DNA from: Halobacillus sp. Marseille-Q1614
Lineage (GTDB): Bacteria > Bacillota > Bacilli > Bacillales > Halobacillaceae
Assembly (NCBI RefSeq): GCF_902809865.1
Contig: NZ_CADDWH010000001.1
Span: 3,658,001 to 3,722,000, forward strand
DNA: 64,000 nt
Reading direction: 5' to 3'
Part shown: positions 1-8,732 of the stretch, in pieces
How the letters are laid out: every line of letters starts with the position of its first letter
How positions within the stretch are numbered: position 1 is the stretch's first letter
The notes under the pieces: model-generated
Database searches by the model: none
What the model was told of the DNA's origin: nothing
Seen by the model: the letters and a program-made list of their open reading frames with translations, nothing else
Program-made: the position numbers and the translations under genes

Positions 1-882
1 AGTGTTCAGACGAGTGTAGAATACTGCCCGGCATTTTTAGGGTATACGGCTCTGCAGACCTTTCATAAAGGAGCCTTTGCCGTGCACGGCGGTCTTGCGG
101 TCATTGCAGAACAATGGGGTGAATTTATTAAGCAGCAGGGAAGTGATGTATTTAAAAGACACCCTGTATTTGAAGTATCAAAGGAAGGGGACACCTTCAA
201 GCTGTCCACAAAAAGAAATCAGGCGTTCTATAGTAAACGGGTGATTTTAAATAATTCCGTTCATAACTTTCCTTCTGTCGTCAATGATGAATTGCTGAAG
301 CGGGCGTATGTGAGAAAAAGCAAAGAGCAGGAGCGGAAAGCATGGGGAGCGTTTATCATTCATGGCGGTGTAAAAGAGAAAGTCTTTAAAAATACGGACA
401 GCCTTTATCATCAATTTATTGACCCAGATAACTCTGAAGCATTACACGATGGAGGCCAATTCTTGCTGTCACTTTCAAGCAGGGGAGATACAACAATGGC
501 ACCAGAAGGCATGCGTTCCTTTACGTTATCGACCCATACGGTTATTGAGAAGTGGTGGGAGAGACAGGAATATGACAACAATAAGCAAGCGATGACTGAT
601 AATCTGCTTTCTACGGTTAATCATTATTTTGATGGATTTACTGACAGCTTGGATCTCGTCCTGCCAGGGACACCGGTTACTTTTCAGAAATGGTTAAGAC
701 GGGATCAGGGAAAAGTCGGAGGGTATGCACCTGATGGCCGCTTCAGCTGGCTGCGCAGTTATTCCGCCCGTACTGGAATTCCTGACCTTTATCAATGTGG
801 GGATACGGTTTTCCCGGGGGCCGGGACGCTTGGAGTTACTTTATCAGGACTCATAGCAGCGAGGTTAATTACAAAAGATTGA
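1..882 (+). CDS. FAD-dependent oxidoreductase, phytoene desaturase (CrtI) family, 3' part only
   Basis: The frame is open from the first base of the window, so the N-terminal part with the Rossmann FAD motif lies outside; 293 residues are visible. The C-terminus carries the family's FAD-contacting end, GDTVFPGAG followed by GVTLSGLIAARL, at about visible residues 269-289. This pattern is typical of CrtI/CrtN/CrtO-like flavoproteins that desaturate or isomerise carotenoids and related lipids. A GTG at 82 could be mistaken for a start, but the reading frame continues upstream with family-like sequence. No carotenoid gene is visible beside it, so the substrate is unknown. Family is fairly sure, exact reaction is not. 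Confidence 0.75.
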   Translation, partial: SVQTSVEYCPAFLGYTALQTFHKGAFAVHGGLAVIAEQWGEFIKQQGSDVFKRHPVFEVSKEGDTFKLSTKRNQAFYSKRVILNNSVHNFPSVVNDELLKRAYVRKSKEQERKAWGAFIIHGGVKEKVFKNTDSLYHQFIDPDNSEALHDGGQFLLSLSSRGDTTMAPEGMRSFTLSTHTVIEKWWERQEYDNNKQAMTDNLLSTVNHYFDGFTDSLDLVLPGTPVTFQKWLRRDQGKVGGYAPDGRFSWLRSYSARTGIPDLYQCGDTVFPGAGTLGVTLSGLIAARLITKD

Positions 883-936
883 GGAATGATAAAAAGGGTA
901 TATAAGTGTTAACCAGATATTAAAGGAGGAGCGATC

Positions 937-1113
937 ATGACAGGTATTGAGGGTGAACTGCCGGGTTTTCAATCAAACCCTAATGATATAGGAAAATGCA
1001 GCAGCTGTGGAATCATCTTGAGATCACGTCATGAGAAGGAAGTTATGATGTGTAAGGATTGTCAGAATCGTCATAGAGACCGTGAAGATATTGTGGGTAA
1101 AGATAAGAAATAA
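937..1113 (+). CDS. 58-residue zinc-ribbon-like protein
   Basis: The ATG at 937 sits 7 bases after a strong AAAGGAGGA site (922-930). The protein has two Cys pairs, CSSC (about residues 21-24) and CKDC (about 39-42), the spacing of a small treble-clef or zinc-ribbon knuckle, and a charged C-terminal tail. It lies 54 bp after the flavoprotein and is closed by a terminator at 1141, so both may share a transcript. I do not recognise a named family. Zinc binding is inferred from the cysteines, and the role is unknown; small ribbons of this kind often bind nucleic acid or a partner protein. Confidence 0.6.
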   Translation: MTGIEGELPGFQSNPNDIGKCSSCGIILRSRHEKEVMMCKDCQNRHRDREDIVGKDKK

Positions 1114-1140
1114 AGAGATCAGTCAGGAAATATACGTAAA

Positions 1141-1169
1141 GGCCCCAGGGGCTAACCCAGGGCCTTTTT
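1141..1169 (+). terminator. Rho-independent terminator after the zinc-ribbon gene
   Basis: GGCCC (1141-1145) pairs with GGGCC (1160-1164), GGG (1148-1150) pairs with CCC (1156-1158) around loop GCTAA, and a run of five T follows. Confidence 0.8.
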
Positions 1170-1255
1170 GTATGGGGAAATATTGTTTCTTTACATAATA
1201 GGCAAAAGAATGATAGGGTAAGCAATTGTGTGAAAAAGAAAAAAAGGAGTGCCAT

Positions 1256-2782
1256 ATGAATAAAAATCAAAGCAGTCGAGTAGACTGGCCTGTCTTTATA
1301 ATTAGTGGAGGGGCTTTAATTCTGTTCGTTATTTTTGCTCTTATTAATATTACATGGATTGAAAATTTTGTTAATCAAACGTTCGCTTGGTCAGCTAAAT
1401 ACTTCGGAGGATTCTGGCAGCTGCTAATGCTTGCCACCTTCCTGGTAGGGATTTGGCTTGCTTTCTCCAAGTATGGAAAAATCAGAATGGGAAATTTGGA
1501 AAAACCGGAGCTCAGCCTGTATAAGTGGCTGTCTATTATTATGGCCACACTGCTGGCCGGCGGTGGTGTGTTCTGGGCTGCAGGAGAGCCAATGTACCAC
1601 TTCCTTACTGTTCCACCATACCTTTCTCACAGAGGAATCGAAGCAGGAACAGCAGCTGCTGTAAACCCTGCCTTAGCTCAAAGCTTTATGCACTGGGGAT
1701 TTTTAGCCTGGGCGATCCTCGGAACCATTAGTGCGGTAATTATGATGTATGGGCATTATCAAAAAGGAATGCCGTTAAAGCCACGTACACTTCTCTACCC
1801 GATTTTTGGTGAAAAGCTGCGTAACAGCTGGCTTGGTACATTGGTAGATGCTTTTTGTATAATTGCGGTTGCTGCAGGTACCATTGGGCCGATCGGTTTT
1901 CTTGGACTTCAGGCAAGTTACGGATTACAGGAGTTAATGGGGATTCCAGATACGTTCAGCACCCAGTTTTCCATCATTTTTGCTGTCGTCCTGATTTCTA
2001 CGGTTTCCGCAATTTCTGGTCTATATAAAGGAATTCAGCTGTTGAGCAGTTTCAATGTTCGCTTAGCTATAGGATTAATGGTGTTTATCTTGATTGTCGG
2101 TCCAGGAGGATTTATCGTTAACCATTTCATATCTTCCTTTGGTTTATATGTAGATCAATTTATTCCGATGAGTACGTACCGTGGAGATGCAGACTGGCTT
2201 TCATTATGGACGGTCTTCTTCTGGGGATGGTTCATTGGATATGGTCCGATGATGGCTATTTTAGTAAGCCGCATTTCCCGCGGAAGAACGATACGCGAAA
2301 TTATTGTCGCAGTATCCATCTTTGCACCAGTTATTTCTGCCTTCTGGTTCACAATTCTCGGAGGTTCCGGAATTTTCTTCGAATTGCAGAACCCAGGGTC
2401 GGTATCAGAGGCATTAAATGCAGCAGGTAATCATGCGGCTATGTTTGCGATTACGGAACAGTTCCCTCTGGCTTCCATTATCTCGCCGTTGTTCTTAGTG
2501 CTGACGGTTTTATTTGTTGTAACTACAAGTGACTCTATGTCTTATACAATCGCTATGGCAGTCATAGGCGAAGGAAATCCGAAAAAATGGCTGCGCATTT
2601 TCTGGTCAGTGATTATGGGGTCGATTGCCGCAATTCTTCTTGTTACGGGAGACAGCGGAATTACCCAGCTGCAGAACTTTATCGTCGTAACGGCTGTGCC
2701 GGTATCCCTGATCTTACTTCCTACGATCTGGCTGGCTCCCCGCGTGGCAAAACAAATGTGGACGGAACAGTATAAAAAATAA
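1256..2782 (+). CDS. BCCT-family betaine/carnitine/choline-type transporter
   Basis: This 508-residue membrane protein has about 12 hydrophobic segments and the BCCT signature RISRGRTIRE near residues 340-350. It would import a compatible solute such as glycine betaine with Na+ or H+. The start at 1256 is chosen because AAAGGAG (1243-1249) lies 6 bases before it; an upstream GTG at 1226 lacks a site. The aromatic box before the signature reads FFWGWFIGYGPMMA, whereas BetP-like carriers have YWAWWISWSP there, so two of the Trp positions are Phe and Tyr. That suggests a substrate other than plain glycine betaine, but this is inference. The gene is single, with its own terminator. Confidence 0.9.
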   Translation: MNKNQSSRVDWPVFIISGGALILFVIFALINITWIENFVNQTFAWSAKYFGGFWQLLMLATFLVGIWLAFSKYGKIRMGNLEKPELSLYKWLSIIMATLLAGGGVFWAAGEPMYHFLTVPPYLSHRGIEAGTAAAVNPALAQSFMHWGFLAWAILGTISAVIMMYGHYQKGMPLKPRTLLYPIFGEKLRNSWLGTLVDAFCIIAVAAGTIGPIGFLGLQASYGLQELMGIPDTFSTQFSIIFAVVLISTVSAISGLYKGIQLLSSFNVRLAIGLMVFILIVGPGGFIVNHFISSFGLYVDQFIPMSTYRGDADWLSLWTVFFWGWFIGYGPMMAILVSRISRGRTIREIIVAVSIFAPVISAFWFTILGGSGIFFELQNPGSVSEALNAAGNHAAMFAITEQFPLASIISPLFLVLTVLFVVTTSDSMSYTIAMAVIGEGNPKKWLRIFWSVIMGSIAAILLVTGDSGITQLQNFIVVTAVPVSLILLPTIWLAPRVAKQMWTEQYKK

Positions 2783-2810
2783 GGACTGGTCTCATAAGTC
2801 CGAAAAGAAA

Positions 2811-2847
2811 ACCCTCGAAGAGAATGAAATTTCTCCAAGGGTTTTTT
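2811..2847 (+). terminator. Terminator after the BCCT gene
   Basis: ACCCT (2811-2815) pairs with AGGGT (2838-2842) in an imperfect stem that includes GAGA/TCTC, followed by a T run. Confidence 0.7.
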
Positions 2848-2945
2848 CTTTTGTGTTCTTTTTTTAACAACTGAGGCTGATCAGACCGTGGAGAGCGAGT
2901 CGTTTTCCCGTCTGCCCAAAGTGTAGGGATGATGTGGAGACCTCC

Positions 2946-3566
2946 TTAGCTTTGTTTAAGAACGGCTCTTACAGGACTCCCGTCCGCTTCTTCCATTTTT
3001 AAAGGAAAGGCAGTCAGCTCATAGACTCCCGGAGCTACATGATCAAGCACCAATCCTTCAAGAATGAAAATATCAGCTGCGTATAAGCTGTGGTGTCCCG
3101 GCAGCTCTTTACTTGTTTCTGGATCTACCGATGGAGTATCCACTCCAATAAGGTGAATCCCTTTTTCCTTTAAGAAAAGACCGGTGTCTTCACCAATCAC
3201 TGTATAGGATGGGGGGAACTGCTTGCGGTCTTTCCAGCTTAATGTTCGAAATAACAACTTTTCGACACCGTTAAAATCAAACGGCTCAAGATCATCGGCA
3301 GTGATTACATCTTTACCTTCCATATTGAGCACAAGTGCGTTTCCGGCAAACCGGTCAAGCGGGAGGGCGGCCGCTTTTTCTCCATCATTATCATAATGAA
3401 AAGGGGCATCCACGTGTGTGCCTATATGGTTGCTCGCTTGAAACTGGCCGACATTCACGGAGCCTGTATCTTCCATACCCCAAGTTAATTTATATTGAAA
3501 AGGTTCATCGCCAGGCCAGGGGGGAGTGCCGCTGTTAAGAGTCATAGAAATATCGATCCACTTCAT
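2946..3566 (-). CDS. kynB: Kynurenine formamidase KynB
   Basis: A 206-residue cyclase-family hydrolase that converts N-formylkynurenine to kynurenine plus formate in tryptophan breakdown. The metal-binding signature HIGTHVDAPFH is at residues 47-57, with His47, His51 and Asp53 as expected zinc ligands and His57 as the likely base. Length matches the bacterial KynB family. It is the second gene of a two-gene operon: its start is 11 bases after the kynU stop, with AAGGAGG just before the ATG. No tryptophan 2,3-dioxygenase gene follows, so formylkynurenine must come from an enzyme encoded elsewhere. Confidence 0.93.
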   Translation of the reverse strand: MKWIDISMTLNSGTPPWPGDEPFQYKLTWGMEDTGSVNVGQFQASNHIGTHVDAPFHYDNDGEKAAALPLDRFAGNALVLNMEGKDVITADDLEPFDFNGVEKLLFRTLSWKDRKQFPPSYTVIGEDTGLFLKEKGIHLIGVDTPSVDPETSKELPGHHSLYAADIFILEGLVLDHVAPGVYELTAFPLKMEEADGSPVRAVLKQS

Positions 3567-3577
3567 CGTTTTCCTCC

Positions 3578-4843
3578 TTATGCTATAATGTCGCGTTCAT
3601 TTTTAAACTGCTTGTACTTTTTCTGTTCCATAATATCTTTTAAAATCATTACCGTGTCATAGACGTCTTCATAGGAAACGTAAAGAGCGATAGGCGCCAG
3701 TCTTATGACATTTGGTGAACGGAAATCAGGAATAACGCCTTCCTGTTTGAGCGCCTTACAAATACTCGCGGCTTGCGGGTGGACCAGGCTTACGTGGCCG
3801 CCGCGTGCATCATCATTAACCGGATTGGCAATGGAAAACGTATCTTCCGGCAGGTGATCTTGGATTAGATCCATCAGAAGACGGGTTAATTTCAGCGATT
3901 TTTCCCTAAGGGTTTCAATTCCTGCTTCATTAAATATTTCCAGCGAGCCAAGCAGCGGAGCAGAGCTTAATATGTGCGGCGTGCCGATTTGAAAGGCGCC
4001 TGCTGTGTCTGCTGGTGTTAAATCATGATCCATATCAAATTGCTTATCTTTGCTGGAGCTGAACCAGCCGGCCAGTCCCGGTTTTTGGCCGAGGTGTTTT
4101 TCATGGACAAACAATCCTCCAACACCGCCAGGTCCGCTGTTTAAGTATTTATACGTACACCATACCGCAAAGTCGACATTCCAATCGTGAAGCTCGTGAG
4201 GCAGGGATCCAATCGAATGAGCTAAATCAAACCCTGTAATGATGCCGTGGGCATGAGCTGCATCAGTCAGCTTCTTCATATCTAACAGCTGGCCGCTTCT
4301 ATATAGAACAGAAGGAAGCAGCATGACGGCGACTTCATCATTCATTTGTTGAATAATCTCGTCCTCACTGAGAGTATAGCCATCCTCGCTGCCAACCTGG
4401 ATAAGGTGATTTTCAGGTGAATAGCCGTGAAGCTCAAGCTGGCTTTTGATGGCATATATATCTGATGGGAAATTGAGCGCATCCGATAATATTTTCGTCC
4501 GCCTGCCTTTTGGCTTGTAAAAGGTAGCCAGAAGCTGATGCAGGTTTGTCGTAATAGATCCTGTATTAATTACTTCATGAGCATGAGCTCCCACTAAGGG
4601 GGCTGTCATTTCGCCGATTTTCTCCGACATATAATACCAAGGCTGCTTTCCGGACATCCACCCTTCGATGCCATGCTCTTTCCAGTCTTCAATAGAAGTG
4701 AGTACAGCTTTTTCAGCTCTTTTTGACAGCAGTCCTAACGAATTACCATCCATATAATATGTGCCTTCCTGAATATAAAACTCATCCTTAAATGAGCGGA
4801 GTTTGTCTCGTTCATCAAGCCTTAAGATTTCATGTCTATCCAT
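3578..4843 (-). CDS. kynU: Kynureninase KynU
   Basis: A 421-residue PLP enzyme of the aminotransferase class V fold that cleaves kynurenine to anthranilate and alanine. The PLP lysine is Lys232 in [12 protein letters not shown], and the Asp that pairs with the pyridine nitrogen is in GFDLAHS (Asp206). Full length for the family. It is the promoter-proximal gene of the kynU-kynB unit. A possible sigma-A -10 element (TATAAT on the minus strand, 4863-4868) lies just upstream, with a poor -35. A GGAGGGG site precedes the ATG. Anthranilate could feed tryptophan or other products; nothing in the window decides which. Confidence 0.95.
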   Translation of the reverse strand: MDRHEILRLDERDKLRSFKDEFYIQEGTYYMDGNSLGLLSKRAEKAVLTSIEDWKEHGIEGWMSGKQPWYYMSEKIGEMTAPLVGAHAHEVINTGSITTNLHQLLATFYKPKGRRTKILSDALNFPSDIYAIKSQLELHGYSPENHLIQVGSEDGYTLSEDEIIQQMNDEVAVMLLPSVLYRSGQLLDMKKLTDAAHAHGIITGFDLAHSIGSLPHELHDWNVDFAVWCTYKYLNSGPGGVGGLFVHEKHLGQKPGLAGWFSSSKDKQFDMDHDLTPADTAGAFQIGTPHILSSAPLLGSLEIFNEAGIETLREKSLKLTRLLMDLIQDHLPEDTFSIANPVNDDARGGHVSLVHPQAASICKALKQEGVIPDFRSPNVIRLAPIALYVSYEDVYDTVMILKDIMEQKKYKQFKNERDIIA

Positions 4844-4868
4844 TCCATCCCCTCCTATGTTTATTATA

Positions 4869-5157
4869 AAGTAAAAACGGCGTGTGAAAATAATATAAAA
4901 GAAAAGTCGGTTTTTTTCAGGATACCCATCGCAGAAAAAGACTTTGTTTTTTTTTGAGGGCTTAATTAATCGAACTTCCTAGTTACTACAGCCTTCTTGC
5001 GAAAATCGCGCTTGCCTTGGATCACTCCTTTGTAGTGCAGGAGTCTCGCGGTATTAGCACAGGTACTAAAAAAGGTCTTCTTATCTGATGCTGGCTGGGA
5101 TTAGGGGATTTTCTTCACGTTCTGACGGAATGTTCTATAACGAATTTCCGAATCTTT
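4869..5157. other. Intergenic stretch with decayed repeat sequence
   Basis: No open frame with a ribosome binding site is seen. Around 5036-5060 it contains a GAGTCTCGCGG-like core that also appears, on either strand, in other intergenic spans of this window, so it is probably an eroded copy of a dispersed Bacillaceae repeat. Confidence 0.4.
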
Positions 5158-5198
5158 TAAAAGGAAAAAGAAAAAGCCGAGTGATCCGCCCGGCTTTT
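5158..5198 (-). terminator. Terminator of recQ
   Basis: On the minus strand, AAAAGCCG (5198-5191) pairs with CGGCTTTT (5179-5172), followed by a T-rich tail. It begins two bases after the recQ stop. Confidence 0.75.
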
Positions 5199-5200
5199 CA

Positions 5201-7345
5201 TTATTCCATATATCCGTGTTTTACTAATACGGCTTTAACCATTCGATAGGTATAGTCTTCGGGTAAAGCTTCTTTTAATGGCTTCAGCCTTTTTTCATCC
5301 ATTTTACTACGGGCCATTAGTACAGCTTCTTCCTGGTCGGGAGAGAACCATTCATCCCAATCGACGTCAGCACCTTCTTTCATGCAGCGAAAGATGTGTT
5401 TCTCAATCGTTTGGACACTCATCTCTCTCTTATCAGCAATTTCCTCAATCGTTAATTCGTCCTCTTTCCAAAGCTTAAAGGAAATCTCATGACTTGGACC
5501 TTCACCCGTGTCTTTAGATGGCCTCTTTTTAAAGACAGGCTGCGATTGAGGGGAGGGGCGGTCTCCAGCTTCTTCGGCCCATGGAATCAGTATTTCGAGA
5601 AAGCTTTCTCCATACTGTTCAAACTTTTGTTCCCCGACCCCTTTAATGTTAAGCATTTCTTCACGATTTTTCGGCAGGTAAATGGTAAATTCCTTTAAAG
5701 TGGCATCGGAGAAAATGACGTAAGGGGGCAGGTTGTTTTCTTCGGCAATTTGTTTTCTTAAGTTTCGAAGCTCTTCAAATTGCGCCTCATTATAATCCGT
5801 TTCCTGATGAGAAGTCGTCGATTCAACAAGCATGCGCACCTCTCGTTCTCCTTTTAAAACGGCAACCGATTCCTCGGTCAGCTGTAAAGTCGGATAGCGT
5901 CCCTGGCCAGGACTCAAAAGCCCTTCTGCAGTAAGGAAGCTGATGAACTGGGTCAGCTGCTTTTCCGTGTAGTGGGATAAAATACCGTAAGTAGAAAGCA
6001 TGTGAAATCTAAACTGTTTCACGCGCTGGTCAGACGATCCGCGCAGAACTTTAGCGGTTAGTCCTGACCCGAATTTCTCGCCCATTCGCTTCACGCATGA
6101 CAACACCATTTGCGCTTCCCGGGTCATATCTTCATCTTCGCCTTCATGTAAACAGTTGGAGCACTTTCCGCAGGCTTCGTAGTGATAAGGATCCTTAAAG
6201 TAATCAAGAATGTATTCCTGCAGGCACATATGGGTGTGACAGTAATTTACCATTGATTGGAGTTTTCCGTACTCGTCCTGTTTCTTTTCATCATCCATCA
6301 TCGATTGATCAATTAAGAAGCGCTGAAGGTGAATATCCTGGCCGGAAAATAATAAAACACAGTCTCCGTTTTCACCATCACGGCCGGCACGGCCGGCTTC
6401 CTGGTAATAGGCTTCTAAATTCATCGGCATTGAGTAGTGAACCACATAGCGTACGTTTGATTTATCGATTCCCATCCCAAATGCATTGGTGGCTACAATT
6501 GTCGTAATTTCATCTTGAACAAACTGGCTTTGGGATTTTTGCCTCTGCTGCTCACTCATGCCTGCGTGATACTTGCCAATCGAATATCCCTTTTTCTCTA
6601 GAAAGTTCTGCAGGAAATCGGCATCTTTACGTGTGGATGTATAAATAATGCCGGCATCATTCGGCCGCTGTTTTAAATATTCCAGTAAAAATTCACGCTT
6701 GTCCCGGCCTTTTATAATGCGAAACGAAAGATTATCTCGTGCAAAGCCGGTATTAACGACAGATTGATCGGATACGCCGATTAACTTCTGAATGTCGGCA
6801 ATGACCTCTTTAGTAGCTGTTGCTGTTAATCCCATCACTACAGGGAGGTTGGGAATCTTATAAAGGGTAGGGACGATTGACCGGTAGCTGGGCCTGAAAT
6901 CGTGTCCCCACTGGGAAATACAGTGAGCCTCGTCAAAAGCGACCAGGGAAAGATTGATTCGTTTTAGTGTAGAAAGGAACCCGCCTGAATCAAACCGTTC
7001 AGGAGCTACATAAACAAACTTATAGCGGCCCTTTTCAATATCGATCATTCGCTGCTGCTGTTCTTCAAACGACAGGGAGCTGTTAATATAAGTGGCAGCG
7101 ATGCCATAGGAAATAAGAGCATCCACCTGGTCTTTCATTAAAGATATTAAAGGAGAAATTATAACAGCCGTGCCTTTAAGAGTTAATGCGGGGATCTGAT
7201 AACATAACGATTTCCCGCCACCTGTAGGCATAACGGCCAGAGTGTTTTTCTGCTCAAAGACGTTCTGAATAACCTCTTCCTGTCCAGGACGGAAAGAAGG
7301 GTATCCATAATAATCCTGAAGTATTTGCTGAGCTTGTTCTATCAT
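5201..7345 (-). CDS. recQ: ATP-dependent DNA helicase RecQ
   Basis: A 714-residue superfamily 2 helicase that unwinds DNA 3' to 5' in recombination and fork repair. Visible in order: Walker A with Lys45 (MPTGGGKSLCYQ), DEAH box at 138-141 followed by the RecQ aromatic loop CISQWGHDFRP, motif VI QEAGRAGRDG near 320, the RQC zinc cluster with CGKCSNC near 395, an HRDC domain at about 515-590, and a C-terminal helix-turn-helix segment that includes LTIEEIADKREMSVQTIEKH. This long form with the HTH tail is usual in Bacillaceae. The gene is monocistronic and faces away from the MDR gene. Confidence 0.96.
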   Translation of the reverse strand: MIEQAQQILQDYYGYPSFRPGQEEVIQNVFEQKNTLAVMPTGGGKSLCYQIPALTLKGTAVIISPLISLMKDQVDALISYGIAATYINSSLSFEEQQQRMIDIEKGRYKFVYVAPERFDSGGFLSTLKRINLSLVAFDEAHCISQWGHDFRPSYRSIVPTLYKIPNLPVVMGLTATATKEVIADIQKLIGVSDQSVVNTGFARDNLSFRIIKGRDKREFLLEYLKQRPNDAGIIYTSTRKDADFLQNFLEKKGYSIGKYHAGMSEQQRQKSQSQFVQDEITTIVATNAFGMGIDKSNVRYVVHYSMPMNLEAYYQEAGRAGRDGENGDCVLLFSGQDIHLQRFLIDQSMMDDEKKQDEYGKLQSMVNYCHTHMCLQEYILDYFKDPYHYEACGKCSNCLHEGEDEDMTREAQMVLSCVKRMGEKFGSGLTAKVLRGSSDQRVKQFRFHMLSTYGILSHYTEKQLTQFISFLTAEGLLSPGQGRYPTLQLTEESVAVLKGEREVRMLVESTTSHQETDYNEAQFEELRNLRKQIAEENNLPPYVIFSDATLKEFTIYLPKNREEMLNIKGVGEQKFEQYGESFLEILIPWAEEAGDRPSPQSQPVFKKRPSKDTGEGPSHEISFKLWKEDELTIEEIADKREMSVQTIEKHIFRCMKEGADVDWDEWFSPDQEEAVLMARSKMDEKRLKPLKEALPEDYTYRMVKAVLVKHGYME

Positions 7346-7445
7346 CGGTGATCATCCTTTATTCATGCTCCCCTTATCGTATCATGTTTCAAATCAATAG
7401 AGAGGGGAAAATTATGTAGACGATTTACTTTAAAGGAGTGGTTTT

Positions 7446-8384
7446 ATGAAAGCCATTGTTATAGAGCAGTATGGAGGATCGGATCAGTTGAAAGAAAAGG
7501 ACATGCCGATTCCTGAAATAGAAGAAAGCCAGGTGCTGGTGGAGTTATATGCAACTTCCATTAACCCAATCGACTGGAAATTAAGAGAAGGATATTTACA
7601 GGAAAAGTTAGATTTTGAATTTCCGATTATATTAGGCTGGGATGCCGCAGGGATTGTGAAAAAGACCGGCTCGAAAGTCAGCAAATTTAAAGAAGGAGAC
7701 CGTGTCTTCTCCCGTCCTGAACTATCTCGACTTGGGACTTATGCCGAGTATGCCGCGATTGACGAGCATGTACTGACACATCTTCCGGAGGAAATCTCCT
7801 ATGAACAGGCTGCTGCTGTGCCTTTGGCCGGTCTGACAGCCCGTCAGTGTTTAGTAGACGCTGCCGGCATAGAAGAAGGGGATAAAGTTCTCGTTCACGC
7901 CGGTTCAGGCGGAGTAGGGCATTATGCGATTCAAATCGCTAAATCGTTTGGAGCTTACGTTGCGGCCACGGCCAGCGGAAAGAATCAGGACTGGGTCGAA
8001 AAATTAGGTGTCGATCGATTTATCAATTATAAAGAAGAAAATTTTGAAGAAGTATTAGATGACTTCGACATTGTTCTTGATACGCTTGGCGGAGATATTC
8101 AGGAAAAAAGCTATAAGGTTCTAAGAGAAGGAGGACGAATGGTTTCAATCGTTCAGCCTCCTGAACAGGAAACGGCTGATAAGCACGGGGTGAAAGGTGA
8201 GTTTGTCTGGCTCGAACCAGATGGAGAAAAACTGGCCCAGCTGGCAAATCTAATGATCAAAGGTGAATTAACTTCTAAGATTGAAAACACCTATCCATTA
8301 AGTGAAGAAGGCTTGCGAAAAGCCCATGAAGTCAGTGAAAGCCACCATGCAGCCGGTAAAATTGTCATAAAGATAAAAGGGTAA
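7446..8384 (+). CDS. NADP-dependent MDR-family reductase (zinc-less quinone oxidoreductase type)
   Basis: A 312-residue medium-chain dehydrogenase/reductase. The N-terminal GroES-like half contains SINPIDWKLREG, as in quinone oxidoreductase-like members, and lacks the catalytic zinc Cys/His set. The Rossmann half has AGSGGVGHYAIQIAK near residues 155-169. It probably reduces a quinone or an enone with NADPH. A good AAAGGAG site precedes the ATG, and a clean terminator follows, so it is a single-gene unit. The physiological substrate cannot be read from sequence. Confidence 0.85.
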   Translation: MKAIVIEQYGGSDQLKEKDMPIPEIEESQVLVELYATSINPIDWKLREGYLQEKLDFEFPIILGWDAAGIVKKTGSKVSKFKEGDRVFSRPELSRLGTYAEYAAIDEHVLTHLPEEISYEQAAAVPLAGLTARQCLVDAAGIEEGDKVLVHAGSGGVGHYAIQIAKSFGAYVAATASGKNQDWVEKLGVDRFINYKEENFEEVLDDFDIVLDTLGGDIQEKSYKVLREGGRMVSIVQPPEQETADKHGVKGEFVWLEPDGEKLAQLANLMIKGELTSKIENTYPLSEEGLRKAHEVSESHHAAGKIVIKIKG

Positions 8385-8389
8385 GCAGG

Positions 8390-8430
8390 CACTTATGCTC
8401 TCAATTTTGAAGAGGGCATAAGTGTTTTAT
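8390..8430 (+). terminator. Terminator after the MDR gene
   Basis: CACTTATGC (8390-8398) pairs perfectly with GCATAAGTG (8415-8423), followed by TTTTATTT. Confidence 0.8.
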
Positions 8431-8668
8431 TTAATATTTGGCACTTTTAAACACTTTGTTGATATTATTTAGAAAAAGCAAGGGGTTCTGCAAGACTTCT
8501 GCTAATAAAAGACGGCCTGTAACCCTGCATAGAGGTCACGATCGTAGAGAAGCAGGAACCGGGATTAAGTTCGGTACATCCTTTACCGATATCGAATGAC
8601 TCCACATGATGTGGTGACGCTTAAAAACGAGCAGACTCTCCATTATATGGCAAATATTTAATAATTTT
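8431..8668. other. Non-coding leader region before the ATP-grasp operon
   Basis: No plausible gene is seen. It holds short inverted repeats (CGGTA/TACCG near 8571-8587 and CCACA/TGTGG at 8602-8614) and an AAAAACGAGCAGACTC motif related to the window's dispersed repeats. Whether any of this is transcribed is unknown. Confidence 0.35.
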
Positions 8669-8698
8669 TTGACTATTCTATAATTTTGAGGGTATAGT
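8669..8698 (+). promoter_or_regulatory. Candidate sigma-A promoter of the ATP-grasp operon
   Basis: TTGACT (8669-8674), 18 bases, then TATAGT (8693-8698), 35 bases before the first start codon of the operon. Confidence 0.5.
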
Positions 8699-8732
8699 TT
8701 TTACATAGCAGTCTCGAGAGGGGAGAGTATCC

